Translations under genes and position numbers: made by a program | Shown here: piece after piece, positions 12,090 to 25,318 of the stretch | How the letters are laid out: every line of letters starts with the position of its first letter | Position numbering within the stretch: position 1 is the stretch's first letter | The notes under the pieces: generated by a model | The model's database searches: none | Told to the model about the DNA's origin: nothing | The model's input: the letters and a program-made list of their open reading frames with translations, nothing else | Source of the DNA: Acanthamoeba castellanii str. Neff | Lineage: Eukaryota; Discosea; Longamoebia; Acanthamoebidae | Assembly: GCF_000313135.1 (NCBI RefSeq) | Contig: NW_004457598.1 | Span: 323,655 to 367,749 of the forward strand | DNA: 44,095 nt | Direction of reading: 5' to 3'

Positions 12090-13891
12090 ATGGATGAAGA
12101 TGGCGAAGGCGTAACCTTTGCATCGAGCCCCACAGCCCTGCTCCTCGCTTCGCACGGTTCCACGTCAGCCCAGCAACTCCAAGATCGCCTCAAGGTACTC
12201 GCGCCACCCAATTCGCACTTTACGGCGATTAGATTTCTGCCATCAGCATCCCTCCTTCTTTCTTCTCTTTCTCTTTCCTTTGCAATCGGGCTGCCTCCTT
12301 TCGTGACCATCATCTCATCATCGTCATCTTCGGTTGTAGGAATGGCACCAACAGATTTATTGTTTGGCTTTACTTGTTTGTTCTTTGCTGGCGCCCACTC
12401 ACGTTCGCTCTCGGGCAGGCGTTGCTGACGCGGCTGGGGCACGTCGGACGGTCGGATGCGGGTGACGCCGCCGCCTCGCTTCTCCTCGACGACGCCGCTT
12501 CCGCGCTCCTCGCGGCCGCACCCTCGCTTCTGCGCCATCGCAAGCACTCGGTCCGACAGCTCGCCGGCGCGTGCTTCCACGAACTCGGCCGACTGTGCGC
12601 GCTGCCCAGGGACACCGACGACGACGTCGATGATGACAGGGCCGAGAGCAATGACGATGACCGCGCCGCCGCCGAGGGCGTGGGTCGCGAGAGCGGGGAG
12701 GGCGAGGTGTGCCATAGTCCGCTGCTGCAGAGCGCTGCGGATGGGGTCGACGACGGGGACGGCGAGATCGTGGGCGCGCGGCGCCCGATGCGGTTTCGCC
12801 GAGCCAAGGGACTGGGCAGCGACACAACCAAGCGAAAGCCGCCACCAGATACCATCAATGAACCAGCAGACGAAAGGGACAAGGAGGTATGCATGCGCGG
12901 GTGCTGTTGCATGGTGTTTCGCGTGGCGTTGTGTAGTGGGCGGCCTTGTTGACTCGTGGGCAGGTTGACGACGATGACGACGAGCGCTTGGCCAGGCAGT
13001 TCGACGATTACCCCATTTCCGCCTCACGTAGAGTTAACCCGATCACTCGTGGCGTCTGTGGTCACTGCTCCTGCTCACCTGTGCGTGTGCGTGTGCGTGT
13101 GCGTGTGCGGTGGTGCGTGCGCCGTGTGCGTAGTGGAAAGCGAGGTCCTTGAGCTGATGAAGAAAAAGGATTGGGCCAAGACTTCCCTCGGTGCCCCCAA
13201 GACATGGCCCGCACCCCTGAAGATTGGTACACGCGTCTAAATCATCGCCACGATCGTACGGGGGGGAGGCGAGCATACATAACTAACCCTCAAGTTGGCC
13301 AACCACAGCGTTCGAGTGCATGATGAGCTCTCGCTTTCCCATGAGCCTGGCCTGGGGTGACGATTTCCTGCGCTTCTACAACGACGCCTGCATCACCTTG
13401 CTCGGCGACAAACACCCCGCTCATTTGGGTACGACTGCTGGTTTACACTACCACCCACCACCACCAACTCAACATGATAACAAAGGCACACCGGCGGCCG
13501 AGGCTTGGCCGGAGATCTGGTACATTATTCAGCCGATGCTGCAGCAGGTCCTCGCCACGGGTCGACCTACATGGGTAACCAACAAGCTGCTGCCGATGAA
13601 GCGAAATGGCTTTGTCGAGGTACGCCGCAACCACTCCACGCTCTTGGCGGGTCGCGTTATTGCGAGAGACGCATGTGGCCGTGGAGCAAGCAGCTGCAGG
13701 CGCCTGGCCCACTCATGCCACGCCACAACTGTGCGTTTGTTCCCCCCCCCCATCAGGAGGTGTACCTCACGTGGTCGTTCAGCGCCATCCGCGACCACGA
13801 CGGTGTGCCTCGCGGTGTAATGACCATTTCGTTTGAGACCAGCTCCGACGTGATCTCGAGCAGACAGATCCAGTACGACCACCAACACTTC

Positions 13892-13951
<60 letters not shown>

Positions 13952-15487
13952 TGGTGTGTGTGATTCAGCTCGTACCGCTCGACGCGGTTCAAGATGATTA
14001 CCTATGGCTCATGGCTTCGCACAACGCAAAACTGTACACAGAGCACTGCAAGCGCTGGCGTCGCGTGGGCTTGAGGCCAGTACGTGCCAAGAAGTTCGCG
14101 AAACCGTGTTCGACATCTTCGCCAAAGACTGCACGTAAGCTCGCCCCCTCTCGCTCTTCTGCCCGTAAAATACAAATAAAAAGGAATAAAAAATATGAAT
14201 TCTAAAAAATAATTAAAGAACTAAATAACTAAATGATGTTCCTTCTGGCTCGCAGATACGACATCCCGTTCGCCTGCCTATACCTGTTGGACGACAGCAT
14301 CGGTGGAACCGCCCGCCTCGCCAACATGGTCGGCTACGCCCAGGATTCCCACATCTTCCCGACCACAGTGGTCGTCCCGCCGGTGGACAATGGCGGCAGT
14401 GACAGCAGCGATGGGAGCGACGGCGATGAGAACGAGCCGAGCGACCAGACCGACGATAGTCATTACGAGCGCGAGCCGCCCGCACCTATGGATCCTCTTC
14501 ATTATCATCAGCAGCAGCGTACGCTCGAGCTAGAATTCGCCCGGCTCTTTCGAGAGGTGCTCCAGACCCGCGAGTCGCGGCAGTTGGACCTTACACCGTT
14601 TGAGGAAGTGCAGCCCTGCGGTGGATGGAACGAACGGCCACGGTACGCACGCGTACCACTCTCTATTCAATCAGAGAGCTCACTCTTTGTGTGTGTGTGT
14701 GTGTGTGTGTGCTATGTGCTGTGTGCTGTGTGTGTAGAGCGTGTGTGCTGTTGCCGCTTACCTCCAAGACGGGAACGAAGACCCCGGCGGCGGTCTTGGT
14801 TGCCGGCGTCAACCCACGCCACGCGCTTGACAACACCTACAACATCTTCTTCAACCTGGTGGCGTCCCAGGTCGGTGCGCTCATCGCCAACGCCTCCTCC
14901 AAGGAGGAGGAACACCAGTTGGTCCAGGTACGTAGGCCGCATCTCCCACTCACACTCACCCCAAGCATGACCCTCACACCTTCTTACCACCTCCCTTATT
15001 ATTTATTATTCTTTTGCCGTCAGACTCTGGCGGACCTGGACCGGGCGAAGACGCTCTTCTTCTCCAACATCTCGCACGAGTTCCGCACGCCGCTCACCCT
15101 CATGCTCGGCCCGCTCGAGGTATTATTCACACGCATTCTTTTCTTTTCGTGTTGTGCCCACGACAATGTTGTTGGTTGTCGTGCCTGCAACAGCAATGCA
15201 TTGATAATCGCGGCTGGGGCGGATTGACAGGATCTGCTGGCCAAAGGGGAGGTGCCGGAGAAGGAGCTCTTGCTCGAGCAGCTGTCGTTGGTGCACCGCA
15301 ACTCGCTCCGGCTCCTGAAGCTGGTCAACAGCCTGCTCGACTTCTCCAAGATCGAAGCTGGGCGCATGCAGGCCTCGTTCCGACCGCTGGACCTGACCCA
15401 GCTCACCCAGGACCTCGCCTCCACCTTCCGCTCTGCGGCCGAACGGTACGCACCACGACACCCACCACGACAATACCACATACAAAC

Positions 15488-15518
<31 letters not shown>

Positions 15519-17519
15519 CAAAACAAAACAAAACAAAACAAAACAAACACGTTTGTGTGCCACACAGGGTTGGGCTGAAGCTGGTGATCGACTGCCAACC
15601 GCTCAACCAGTACGTTTTTGTGGACACGGAGATGTGGGAGAAGATCGTGCTCAACCTCCTGTCCAACGCGCTCAAGTTCACCATCAAGGGCCGCATCGAG
15701 GTCCGCCTCGTCCCCGTCTCAGGTGCGCCTCCCAATCATTGCGTAGCAACAAGCCAATCATTTGTTCCCATGCAACATACAAGGTCGTCTCACCGTTGCC
15801 ATGCAACTACGTTTTATTTACTTTGTGGAAATTCCTTTTTCAGATACGCACGTGGAGCTGGTGGTGCAGGACACCGGCGTGGGCATTCCGTCGGAGGAGC
15901 TGGGCAACCTCGGCAAGCGATTCCACCGCATCCAGTGCACGGGCGGCCGCACTCACGAGGGCACCGGCATAGGCCTGGCCCTCGTCTACGAGCTCGTGCG
16001 CATCCACGGCGGCACTGTGACCGTGGAGAGCCAACTCGACGTCGGTACCGTTTTTGCTTCTGTGTGTCGTGTGTCGTGTCGTGTGTCGTGTCGTGTCGTG
16101 TCGTTGGTCGAGCCGTGTGTCTTGCGAACAAATTGGAATGTTCAGACGCTTTCTCTTGTGCATTCCAGGCAGCACATTCCGCGTTCGCATACCACTGGGA
16201 TCCGCGCACTTACCACGGGCGCAGGTGTCGATCGCGCCCTTCTCGCCGTCGCGCGTCGGCGCCAAGAAGCGCTACTCGGCCAACCCCTCGTGGTGGCTGC
16301 CCTGCATCGAGGCTCTCTCCTCCTCCTCGTCGGCGTCGCCCACGCCCTCCTCCTCGCTCTCCTCGTCCTCTTCCTACTCCGAGAACTCCCCGCGGTTCCA
16401 CCCCTCGCCGGCCCCGGCGACCTCCGCCCAACCACCATCGTCGTTGACATCGTCGACATCATCGTCAGCATTCCATTCATTCCACCCGCCGCCCACGCTG
16501 GCCTCGATGGTGCTGCCCGCCTCATCGCGCAGCCGTCGGTCGTCGATTCACTGCATTCTGGAGAACGCGGCCTCCAAGGCCTCTACGCTCTTCATGCCGC
16601 CGTCGCCCCTGGGCGCCGCCTCGCCCTCCTACGGCGACTTCGCGGCACGCGCGGTCGGCAGCCGCGCGAGCCTGGGCAGCTGCGGCAGCGGCGCGCGACG
16701 GTCGTCCTATCCGGCCAACCACCCCTACCACTTCGCCGGCGGCGGCGGCGGCGGCAGCCAGCACTCGACGCCCCGCGCGTCGCTGGCGCACAACGCACCG
16801 CCGCTCAGTAACCAGCGCCGCTCGTCGCTGCCGCAGTACTCGGTGCCGGTCAACTCGCCGTTCGTGTCCTACGGGCTCGAGCGCGTGTCGTCGGAGGTGC
16901 CGTCGGGCTACGCCAACACCCGACGCGAGTCGCTCGCGTGCCTGCCCTCGCCCAACACCTCCTCGCCCTCGCCCTCGCTCACGCCCTACTCCTCCGGCTC
17001 CTGGGAAGTCCCACTCGAGGTACGGCATGTCACCGCACACGACACGTCGCGCACACACGACACACGCAACACACGTGACACACACGACAACACACGACAA
17101 GTGCTGACATGTTCGTTTGGCTATGGATCGTGCAGGCCAGCATGCAGCAGGACAAAAAGTACAGAATTCTGCTGGCCGACGACAATTTTGACATGCGGGA
17201 GTACCTGGGGCGTCTGCTGAGCGAGAAATACGAAGTGGTGACCGTGTGCGATGGTACCGTCACACACGACACGACACGACACGACACACACACGGCACAC
17301 CGCCCACCCAGGATCTTAAATCGTTCATGTGACAAATTGTGCGTAAAAGGTTTGGAGGCTCTGCATATGGTGGAGTACATGGACATCGACCTCGTGTTGA
17401 CCGATGTGATGATGCCTCGTCTCGACGGTCTCGGCCTTCTCAAGGAGCTCAGGTACTCACGCACGCACCGCACACGCGCGCATTGGTGCGACATGCGAAT
17501 TGAGCGGCGGATTGGTGGG

Positions 17520-17579
<60 letters not shown>

Positions 17580-20500
17580 TGCAGGCTGCGGGACCAGACG
17601 AAGACGATACCGGTGATCCTGCTGTCGGCGCGCACGGGCGAGGAGTCGCACTTGGAGGGGCTGGCGGCAGGGGCCGACGACTACCTCATAAAACCCTTCA
17701 CTGCGCGCGAGCTCCTCGCCCGCGTGTCGGCGCACATCCACATGGCCTGCATTCGCATGGAGTCCACCCAACGAGAGCAAGAGCTGCGTCTCCAGGTACA
17801 CACCGTGCACACCCCTAATAGCACACGTGTCATCACACACGCACGCACGCACGCACGCGCGGGTCTGATGTTACGGTGATCGCAGGTGGGCGAGGCGAAG
17901 GAGGGCATGGAACGCATTCTGGCGTCGATTCAAGACGCCTTCATCGCCTTCGACTCCCACTTCCGCTTCACCTTTGTCAACGACAACGCGGCGCTCCTCT
18001 GCGGCGCCGAGAAAGAAGGTTAAACCACATCCCTCTTTCTCTCTTTCTATTCTTCTTCTCTTGTCTTCTAACGAACCGCACACACCGCACACACATACCG
18101 CACACACCGCACGTACACACCGCACACACCGCACACACCGCACACCGTATAGACATGCTGGGCAAGGACGTGTGGGAGTACATGGTAGACACGAGCGACG
18201 GCATCGTGCGGCGCAACCTCGAGCGGGCGATCACCGAGTCGGTCGACACCACGTTCGAGTTCTACCACCCGTCGCGCGACTGCTGGTACGAGGAGCGGAT
18301 CTACCCGGGCGCCTACGGCGGCGCGTGCGTGTTCATCCTCGACACGACGGCGCGCAAGAAGACCGAGGAGCGCCTCTCGCTGCTGGCCAAGGTCAGCTCC
18401 GTCCTCTCGGGCTTCATCGACCACCACATCCCCTCCCTCATCGCCTCCATCCTCAAGCTCGTCGAAGGTACCGTTCGTGTGTGTCGTGTGTGTCATGTGT
18501 GTCGTGTGTATCGTGTGCGTGTGCGTATGGTATGTCGTGTGCGTGTGAGCTGAGCTGATTGGGGTCGTGGGGGCGCAGATTCGGTGGTTGCGGAGTGGTG
18601 CATATTGGACGTGTTGGAGGAGGCCGGCGGGAGTCTCAAGCGGATCTTCACCCCCAAAGCCCTGCCTGACAAGTGGGAGGTCGCGCCCATCCCCGCCGAC
18701 CCAACCGATCGTACTCTCTCCATCCACCTCTCCCGCCCACCGCACAATCGCACACGCGCGCACGCACACACACGATCGCACACAGCCACGCACGACCGCA
18801 CACGCGTGCTAAAGCAGAGTGGGGGTCGTGTTGGGGTGCAGTGAGCGAGTTCGACTTGACGGTGGACCTCTACAACGGCGAGCGGGTGGGGGCGCGGGCG
18901 TCGCTCGCGGACTTCATCGCGGTACCGCTGGCCGCGCGCGGCCGCATGTTCGGCATTTGGCTCTTCGCCCGGTCCTCGGCCTCGCGCCGCAGCTACGTCG
19001 ACGAGGAGCGCGCGGCGTGCGAGGAGCTGGCCCGGCGGGCGGCGCTGGCCATCGACAACATCCGCCTCTACCAGGACGCCGAGAACGCCAATCATGCCAA
19101 GGACCACTTCCTCGCCGCGCTCTCGCACGAGCTGCGCACCCCGCTCACCCCCGCCCTCCTCCTCTCCGAGACCCTCCAAGGTGCGACATTCCACAACATT
19201 CCGCACAACATATATAAGTATGTATCGTAGCTTTATAGTAATTAATATGTCGTGCATTTTATTTTATATCCAGCGGACGAATCGCTGCCGCAGTCGGTGA
19301 TGGAGAGCATCCGCACGATCCACGAATCGGTGGAGCTCGAAGTGCAGCTCATCGACGACCTGCTCGATCTGACCAAGGTCGCCCGCGGCAAGCTGCAGCT
19401 GCACCGGCAGTACGTCGAGGCCCACGAGCTGGTCGACCGCACCCTGCGGATCGTGGACCACGAGCTCCTCAAGAAGAAGCTCCTCCTGCGCGTCCACCTC
19501 AACGCCCAGCACCACCTCCTCCACGTCGACCCCGCCCGCATGCAGCAGGTCTTCTGGAACATCATCAAGGTACCCCTTTCTCATTTCATTTCATTTCTTT
19601 TCTTCCTTTTTGCTAATATTCATTTTTTGACATGGAATGTGTGAAGAATGCGATCAAGTTCACCCCCTTGGGCGGCTCGATCACGGTGAGCACCTCCAAT
19701 CTCGAGGCGCTCGACGACGGCGACGGCAACTTCACATTCCTCACCGACAGCCCGCAGCAGCACGGCGGTGGTGAAGCGTCGACCCTGTCTTCGTCGGCGT
19801 CGGCGCCCGCGTCGACGTCATCGGCCACCCCCCGGCGTGGACCCGACGTCGTGCCCAAGCTGGCCATCAGCGCCGATGGCCAGGCCCTGCTGCCCCTCAA
19901 GGTGCCGCGCAGTCTGAGCGGCAGCGCGAGCTCCAGCGCGACGAGCACCCCGCGGTCGCCCTGCGCGCGGCGCGTGCGGGCCATGCTACGAATCGAAGTG
20001 TGCGACTCGGGCATCGGCATCGAGAGCCACATCCTGCCGCACCTCTTCCACGCCTTCGAGCAGGGCGACGCCTCCATCACCGTCCGCTTCGGCGGCCTCG
20101 GTATGGGCCTCGCCATCTCTAGGTATATAACTCTATATCACAAGAATAGCAGACATATTGTGTTAACACTCGTGTCGTGTCGTGCGTGTCGTGTTGTGTG
20201 TGTCCAGTTCGCTGGTGAAGCTGCACCACGGGTCGCTGTCGGCCACCAGCGAGGGCAAGGACAAGGGCGCCTGCTTCACCATCTGCCTCCCCACCGTACT
20301 CCCTCCCCTCCCTCCTCGACCCACATCCCTCTCACCGTGAGCGCCAGCAACTCACGACACGACACGACTCGACTCGACACGACACGCGCTCGTGCAGGTG
20401 TATTCGCGTGGGTTGGAGGAGACGGAGTTCACAGCCGACGTCGGCGCCGATCTGGCGTCGCTGGTGGCCTTTTCCGCGCAACGGCTGACCGAGCGGGGCG

Positions 20501-21454
20501 GCGGCGACGACGAGCTCAGCTTCTCGGCCTCGTCTTCGCTGTCGACATCGCCCACGTCAGCCTCGGCGTCGCCCTCGCACTCGGGCGCGCGATCGCCCCG
20601 CTCCCCGCGTGGTACGCCGCTGTCGCTGTCGTCGTCGACAACAATGCCAAGCAGCCTGGCGGCTGCACCTGATGCCGGCGCGTCGTCATCGGCGTCGACG
20701 TCGACGTCGACGTCGGCATTGGTCGGCGCCAACCCATTGCGACAACGGCGGCCGCCGATCTCCGCTTTGCGCCCGATCAAGACAACGTCGCAGCCGGCGC
20801 TGTCGACCTCGTCGGCCGGCTTGCTATCGTCGTCGTCATCATCGACATCGTCCTCGTCCTCGTCCACCACCACGAGGCAGCTGCGCATCCTACTCGTGGA
20901 GGACAACAAGTCGACGCTCCTCATCATGTCGCGCCTCCTTCAACAGCGACTCGGCTACCACGTCACCGTCGCCTCCACCGTCGCCGAAGCGCTCGATGTA
21001 CGCCGCCTCATACATGCTACCCCGCTGTCGCGTCGTGTCGTCCCTGACCTCGAGTCGTGTGTGTCGTGTCCCGCGTGTGCGTGTGCGTGTGCGTGTGCGT
21101 GTCGTGCAGGCGGCGGAGAAGAAGGAGGGCATGTTTGATCTGGTGCTGAGTGACATCGGTCTGCCCGACGGCACCGGTCTCCAGCTCATGAAGGCCCTCA
21201 AACAGCGGTGGGGCCTCAAGGTTTGCGCCTCGGCTCGTCGCCGCTGCCCCATGTTTTTTCTCCCAACTCACTTAAGTGAGTCGTGTGCGTGTGTCACCGG
21301 AGCGCAGGGCATCGCGCTGTCGGGTTACGGGATGATGGAGGACGTGCAGCGGAGCAAGGACGCCGGCTTCGAGACGCACTTGACCAAGCCCATCAACTTC
21401 GCCGTCCTCACGGCCACCATCCAGAAGGTCCTGCCCGGCGGCACGGCCCCGTAG
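12090..21454 (+). CDS. Double-module hybrid sensor histidine kinase (gene B), complete
   Basis: 28 exons total 6,357 bases, giving 2,118 residues with every junction in phase: 12090-12194, 12419-12886, 12964-13027, 13134-13226, 13309-13428, 13486-13619, 13757-13872, 14042-14134, 14256-14642, 14738-14927, 15024-15119, 15231-15445, 15568-15722, 15844-16044, 16169-17019, 17136-17253, 17350-17452, 17585-17795, 17886-18018, 18153-18467, 18579-18710, 18842-19180, 19274-19569, 19647-20122, 20208-20295, 20398-20997, 21110-21220, 21308-21454. Order: acidic N-terminus, PAS (about 225-366), GAF (370-622), HisKA ([10 protein letters not shown], His near 608), HATPase ([20 protein letters not shown]), a long Ser/Pro/Gly linker, REC1 (LLADDN near 1111, phospho-Asp near 1154, Lys near 1206), PAS, GAF, HisKA2 ([10 protein letters not shown]), HATPase2 ([21 protein letters not shown]), a Ser-rich linker, REC2 ([20 protein letters not shown]). 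No membrane spans. A multistep phosphorelay inside one chain is inferred. It ends in TAG. Confidence 0.92.
13895..13944. repeat. (TG)n microsatellite in gene B intron 7
   Basis: An uninterrupted TG dinucleotide run of about 50 bases continues into imperfect TGTGG repeats just before the splice acceptor region. Confidence 0.95.
15488..15546. repeat. (AAAAC)n pentanucleotide repeat in gene B intron 12
   Basis: About eleven AAAAC units fill the middle of the intron between the exons ending at 15445 and starting at 15568. Confidence 0.95.
17520..17578. repeat. (TG)n microsatellite in gene B intron 17
   Basis: A near-perfect TG run of about 58 bases ends directly against the acceptor (GTGCAG, exon at 17585). 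It lies between the two halves of REC1. Confidence 0.95.
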
Positions 21455-21480
21455 TGCCTAGGGCCGTATGGTTCGGCGCA

Positions 21481-21486
21481 AATAAA
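21481..21486 (+). terminator. Polyadenylation hexamer of gene B
   Basis: AATAAA lies 27 bases downstream of the gene B TAG, a plausible 3' processing signal. Confidence 0.6.
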
Positions 21487-22436
21487 CTGCACAAACAGCA
21501 CGGTCGAAAACGGGCTCAAACATGTTCAAAAAGAAAGGTGGCATTACGACTGTTTTGAAAAGAAAGGGACTTTGCCAGTGGTGCAATGGGGGGAAGTGTT
21601 AATCTGCCAACTGCATCATGCACATATCAGCCTTTACCCCATGTGATGCCCCCTCCTTGAGGACCAGACCCAGACACAAGACCAATGAGCAATGTGTCAG
21701 AAGGTCAGAACACAAGAGGGAAGGCTGAGAAGCTGTGGAGAGACATGACAATGTAAAAGGGAAAAAAAAGATGATGTATCTTGTAGGAGTTTGTAGTGAT
21801 ACAAGCATAAAGTGAGAGAAAGAAAAGGAAGCCATCAGGGCTTGAGGGAACCCCAGTATTTGGATCCAAGGGAAGCTTTCTGAGCCAGGGCTCTTGGCTT
21901 CCTGACCAATCCCTTTCTTGCTTCTCAGCCCTCCTTGCCACATCCTCCATCCTCTTTGAGGCAAATCTGAGGTACTATCTCTCCTCCTGCAGCAACATCT
22001 GGCTCCTCACCTTCCACTCCAAACGCCTGAGGCCATCTGTCTCAAATCCTGATTATGTTTGGCACAAAGGTGAGTGGTTAACCAACTGACTTGTGTGGTT
22101 TGTGTCCACTTGAAGAAGTTGAAGCAGCAAAACCAGGCATAGATACAAGTGATGTGGAGTCAAAAACAAAAACAAAAACAATCAGGCAAGATAGATGTGC
22201 AGAGTGAGACAAAACGCACTCCCACCAACCACCGCCACCAGTGGTGAATGTGTATTCACTGATACCAGGGCTTGGGCTTGTCTTCCCCCACACAACACTC
22301 CACTCACAAGAGCATTCATGCTGCTCAAACCCCTCAAGAGTAGTCACCAATTTTTTTTAGTCCTGGGGTCCCACTAATAAATACCCCAAAAAGCCAGGCC
22401 CAAGGAGCAATACACAACACAGCACCCACAACAAGA
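21487..22436. other. Start of the CpG-poor segment, no gene recognised
   Basis: Just after the gene B 3' end, CpG almost disappears (a handful between about 21,560 and 22,480) and TG/CA become abundant. I take this as the host-insert boundary. Reading frames on both strands are short and match nothing I know, so this may be heavily decayed viral or transposon DNA. No terminal repeat or target duplication was identified at the boundary. Confidence 0.5.
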
Positions 22437-24965
22437 ATGGAGATTATTGACCTTGATGACTTTGATGTCTTGGCCAAGAATCTCACCGCCGATGACTTCA
22501 TCTGAGCCAACAAGAACTCGCTGATCCTGATCTTGGATGACGATGAATATGATGACATGATGGACTACATTGAGGACAGTGATGATGATGATGAGAATGA
22601 ACCCCAGATCATTGCCGTGACAATGTCCAACAACATGGACCATGATGCCATATTCGATCATGAGCACTTGAGCATCTATGACCATGGTGTGACGGTGTGC
22701 CAGGATCTTGTCGACGCCACACATGACTGGATGACAAGGATCCTGTGTGATCAAGTGTGGCTCAAGGAACCACAGGCCTGTGGATTGCCTTGGATGATTG
22801 AATGTGAATGATCTGAGCACTTGGGATGCCTTGGTGGTCTCAACTTTGAGGTGCCTGGCACTGGCAAGACGCTCATGTTCCTTTTGCTCATCGCGCTCCA
22901 GGCACCACCGGAAGATGTTGGTGTGCCATGGATGAAATGTGCCATGCTTGTGTTGACGCTGAGCCGCGTGCTCTGCCAGGTGTGGATCAATGAGATCCAG
23001 AGCAAATTGCGCTGGTTGTGCCTTTGTGTGCTCCACTATCATGGCTCTGATCACCGATGCATGTTTGAGTGAGCTGAGAACCTTGGTGAGTGGTGGGATA
23101 TTGTGCTCAGCACCTATGGGATCCTGTGATCTGAATCTTTGGCCAAGCATTGGCTGACGTCACTGCTCTTTTGTCAGTTCAACTGTGTCGTACTGGATGA
23201 GGCACATGCTGTGCTCAACAAGGACACCTGTGTGGCTGGCGTCATCGCGGATCTGCAGGCGCTGCTCTGTTGGGCGATCACGGCGTCCCCCATCCACAAC
23301 ACGCTCGATGATATTGTGCTGCTCCTCTGGTTCCTCCGTCTCCAACCCTACACCGCCTCTCCACATCAATGGTGTAAGGATATCATGGACATTGCCTGGT
23401 GGGATTGCGCTGGGGCGCTCCGCCGACTTCACGCCATCCTCGCGCCCATTACCATCTGGCGTGGATCGTCCCAGCTTGGATTGCCGCCCATGCAGTACAA
23501 TGAGATTGTGCTGCAGCCCTCCGAATTGCAGAAGGCCTTCTGTGATGCCCTGCTTCGCTACTGCGGTGTGTGCGTGTGTGATCTGCTCAAACATGCCGAG
23601 GAGAACCGGCGCGAAACTACAGCATGTTGGTGCTCATGCTCATCAACTACATGCGCGAGGCCGTGTGCCACCCGAGCATGGTCATCAACTCGATGAAGCG
23701 ATTGGCTGACATCAGGAAGAAGCGCGATGGTAATCAAGAGGTCGACGATGACGAGGAGGATCCCGAGGTGACGGCGAACGAGATCCAATGTGCCATCGAT
23801 CGGCTCATGGCGCTGTCCACCGACGAGGGCCGTGAGGATGAGTGCTGCATATGCATGGAAACCGAGGCCACGCTGCTCGCCACGCCGTGTTATCACGGAT
23901 GCTGCGCCGGATGCTGGGAGAAGATCGAGAGCTACGCATCCGATGGCATCGTTCGATGCCCACAGTGTCGCGCCGAGGTGTTGGGCACGGCCCCTCGCGA
24001 GGAACGCGTGCAGGTGCTACAAACCGAGCTCGAGGTGGCGCGTGCGATCCCGAACGCGGTTGACGAGAGTGCGTGGGACGAATCATGCAAGATCGACTAC
24101 CTGTTGGCCGAAGTCAAACTCCATGGCGCCACCGACAAGATCATCATCGTGTCGCAGTGGGTGCGCCTGTTGCGCATCGTGGCGCGCAAGCTGGAGGAAT
24201 CCGGACTCGCGGATCAGGAGGCCATCGTGCGTTTGCAGGGCGACGTGAGCGCCGAGCATCGCACCGAATCCATCCGCCGATTCCAGACCAATCCCGACGT
24301 GCGGATCTGTCTGCTGTCGCTCAACTCGTCGTCCGAGGGCATCACGCTCACGGCCGCCACGCGCATGTACATACTCGATCCGTGGTGGAATCCGGCGCGC
24401 GACTACCAGGCACTGCATCGCATGCACCGGATCGGACAAACGCGACCGGTCACCATCAACGCCATCTACGTCGCCGATACGGTCGAGGACCAGATCCGGA
24501 CGATGCGCGCGGCCAAGGGCGCGATCGCGAGCGCCACCGTCGGCGATGGCGCACCACCTCAAGAGTTTGATTGGACACAGGAGGCAAAGATCATCTTCCA
24601 GCTCGATACCGACGACGTGACACATCGCAAGCGCAAGGCAACACCCAAACCGCCACCGAAGTGTGCCATGCCCGGATTCTCTTCGTCATCGTCTACACCA
24701 TCGGGCTTCGACGCCGGATACGTGCGGCAAGTGCGCGAGGAGATCCAAAAGATCCGAGAGAGACGCGAGCTCTCGCGTCGACCCGCCAAGCGGTCTCGAT
24801 TCTACAACCGACCAACACCGACTCCGCCAAAGCCCGTGTACACCACGAGCAACACGGAGGGGCGCTTCCTCACGGGCGACCATCCGCTTTTTTTGTGATT
24901 TCATCAGCGATGCCGAACGCCATGCCATGCTCAACGACATCATCGCCGCATCCGACAATAAATGA
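22437..24965 (+). pseudogene. Viral-type SNF2 helicase with RING insert, broken
   Basis: SNF2-family ATPase of the Rad16/HLTF layout (helicase N-lobe, RING, helicase C-lobe), of a kind also found in large DNA viruses. One frame runs from ATG 22437 through Walker A (PGTGKT, 22854-22871) and DEAH (23196-23207), but is interrupted by TGA at 22503, 22809, 23070 and 23127. A one-base frameshift near 23,612 moves to the frame that encodes the RING (C-x2-C..C-x-H-x3-C-x2-C pattern, CCICM..CPQCR, about 23,850-23,970) and the C-lobe (IIVSQW, SSEGITL, HRIGQT). An extra T in the T run at 24,890 truncates the product at 24898; without it the frame ends at TGA 24963-24965, next to AATAAA. The first half is CpG-poor and the second CpG-rich. 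Not expected to be functional. Confidence 0.85.
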
Positions 24966-25290
24966 TTATTTACATCTGGCTTCTATGGCACGCAACTCAC
25001 CGAGTATGATTCGCTTGTTTCGGGCCACGAGGGCTCGGTTGGGGCCCGCTCGTTCGCGCAAGATGGCGGCCCCATCGGGATCCCGCTCGGCCACGTCATT
25101 GATATCCTTGAGCGTCGGGCCGGGCCACAGATGCCAGGCGTAGACGCCGTACGACGTACCCAATGGTGGACGTGTCGTGGGCGGCGGCAGCGCGTTGCGC
25201 GCGATGGCAATATCGATCTCTCGGCTGATCCGGCCCGTGCGCGTAGCATCCGCGGCGATGATGGTGGTGTGCTCCTGTGGATGGTGTTTG
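24966..25290 (-). CDS. Hypothetical viral-type protein, start unresolved
   Basis: An open frame of about 105 codons ends in TAA (24968-24966), directly abutting the SNF2 TGA (24963-24965). The two genes are convergent with no spacer and share an AATAAATGATTATTT sequence. The protein carries motifs such as YGVYAWHLWPGP and a basic C-terminus. I do not recognise the family. The frame stays open upstream without an ATG, so the start may be non-ATG or lost by frameshift. CpG content is high and codons appear undecayed. Confidence 0.5.
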
Positions 25291-25318
25291 CTGTTTGAGG
25301 TAATACCCTGGGTGCGAT

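Noticed and set aside
15014..16811. Long plus-strand ORFs of 477 and 349 codons across gene B
   Set aside because: They read through splice sites in the wrong frame and are Arg/Pro/Ala-rich shadows of the GC-rich exons.
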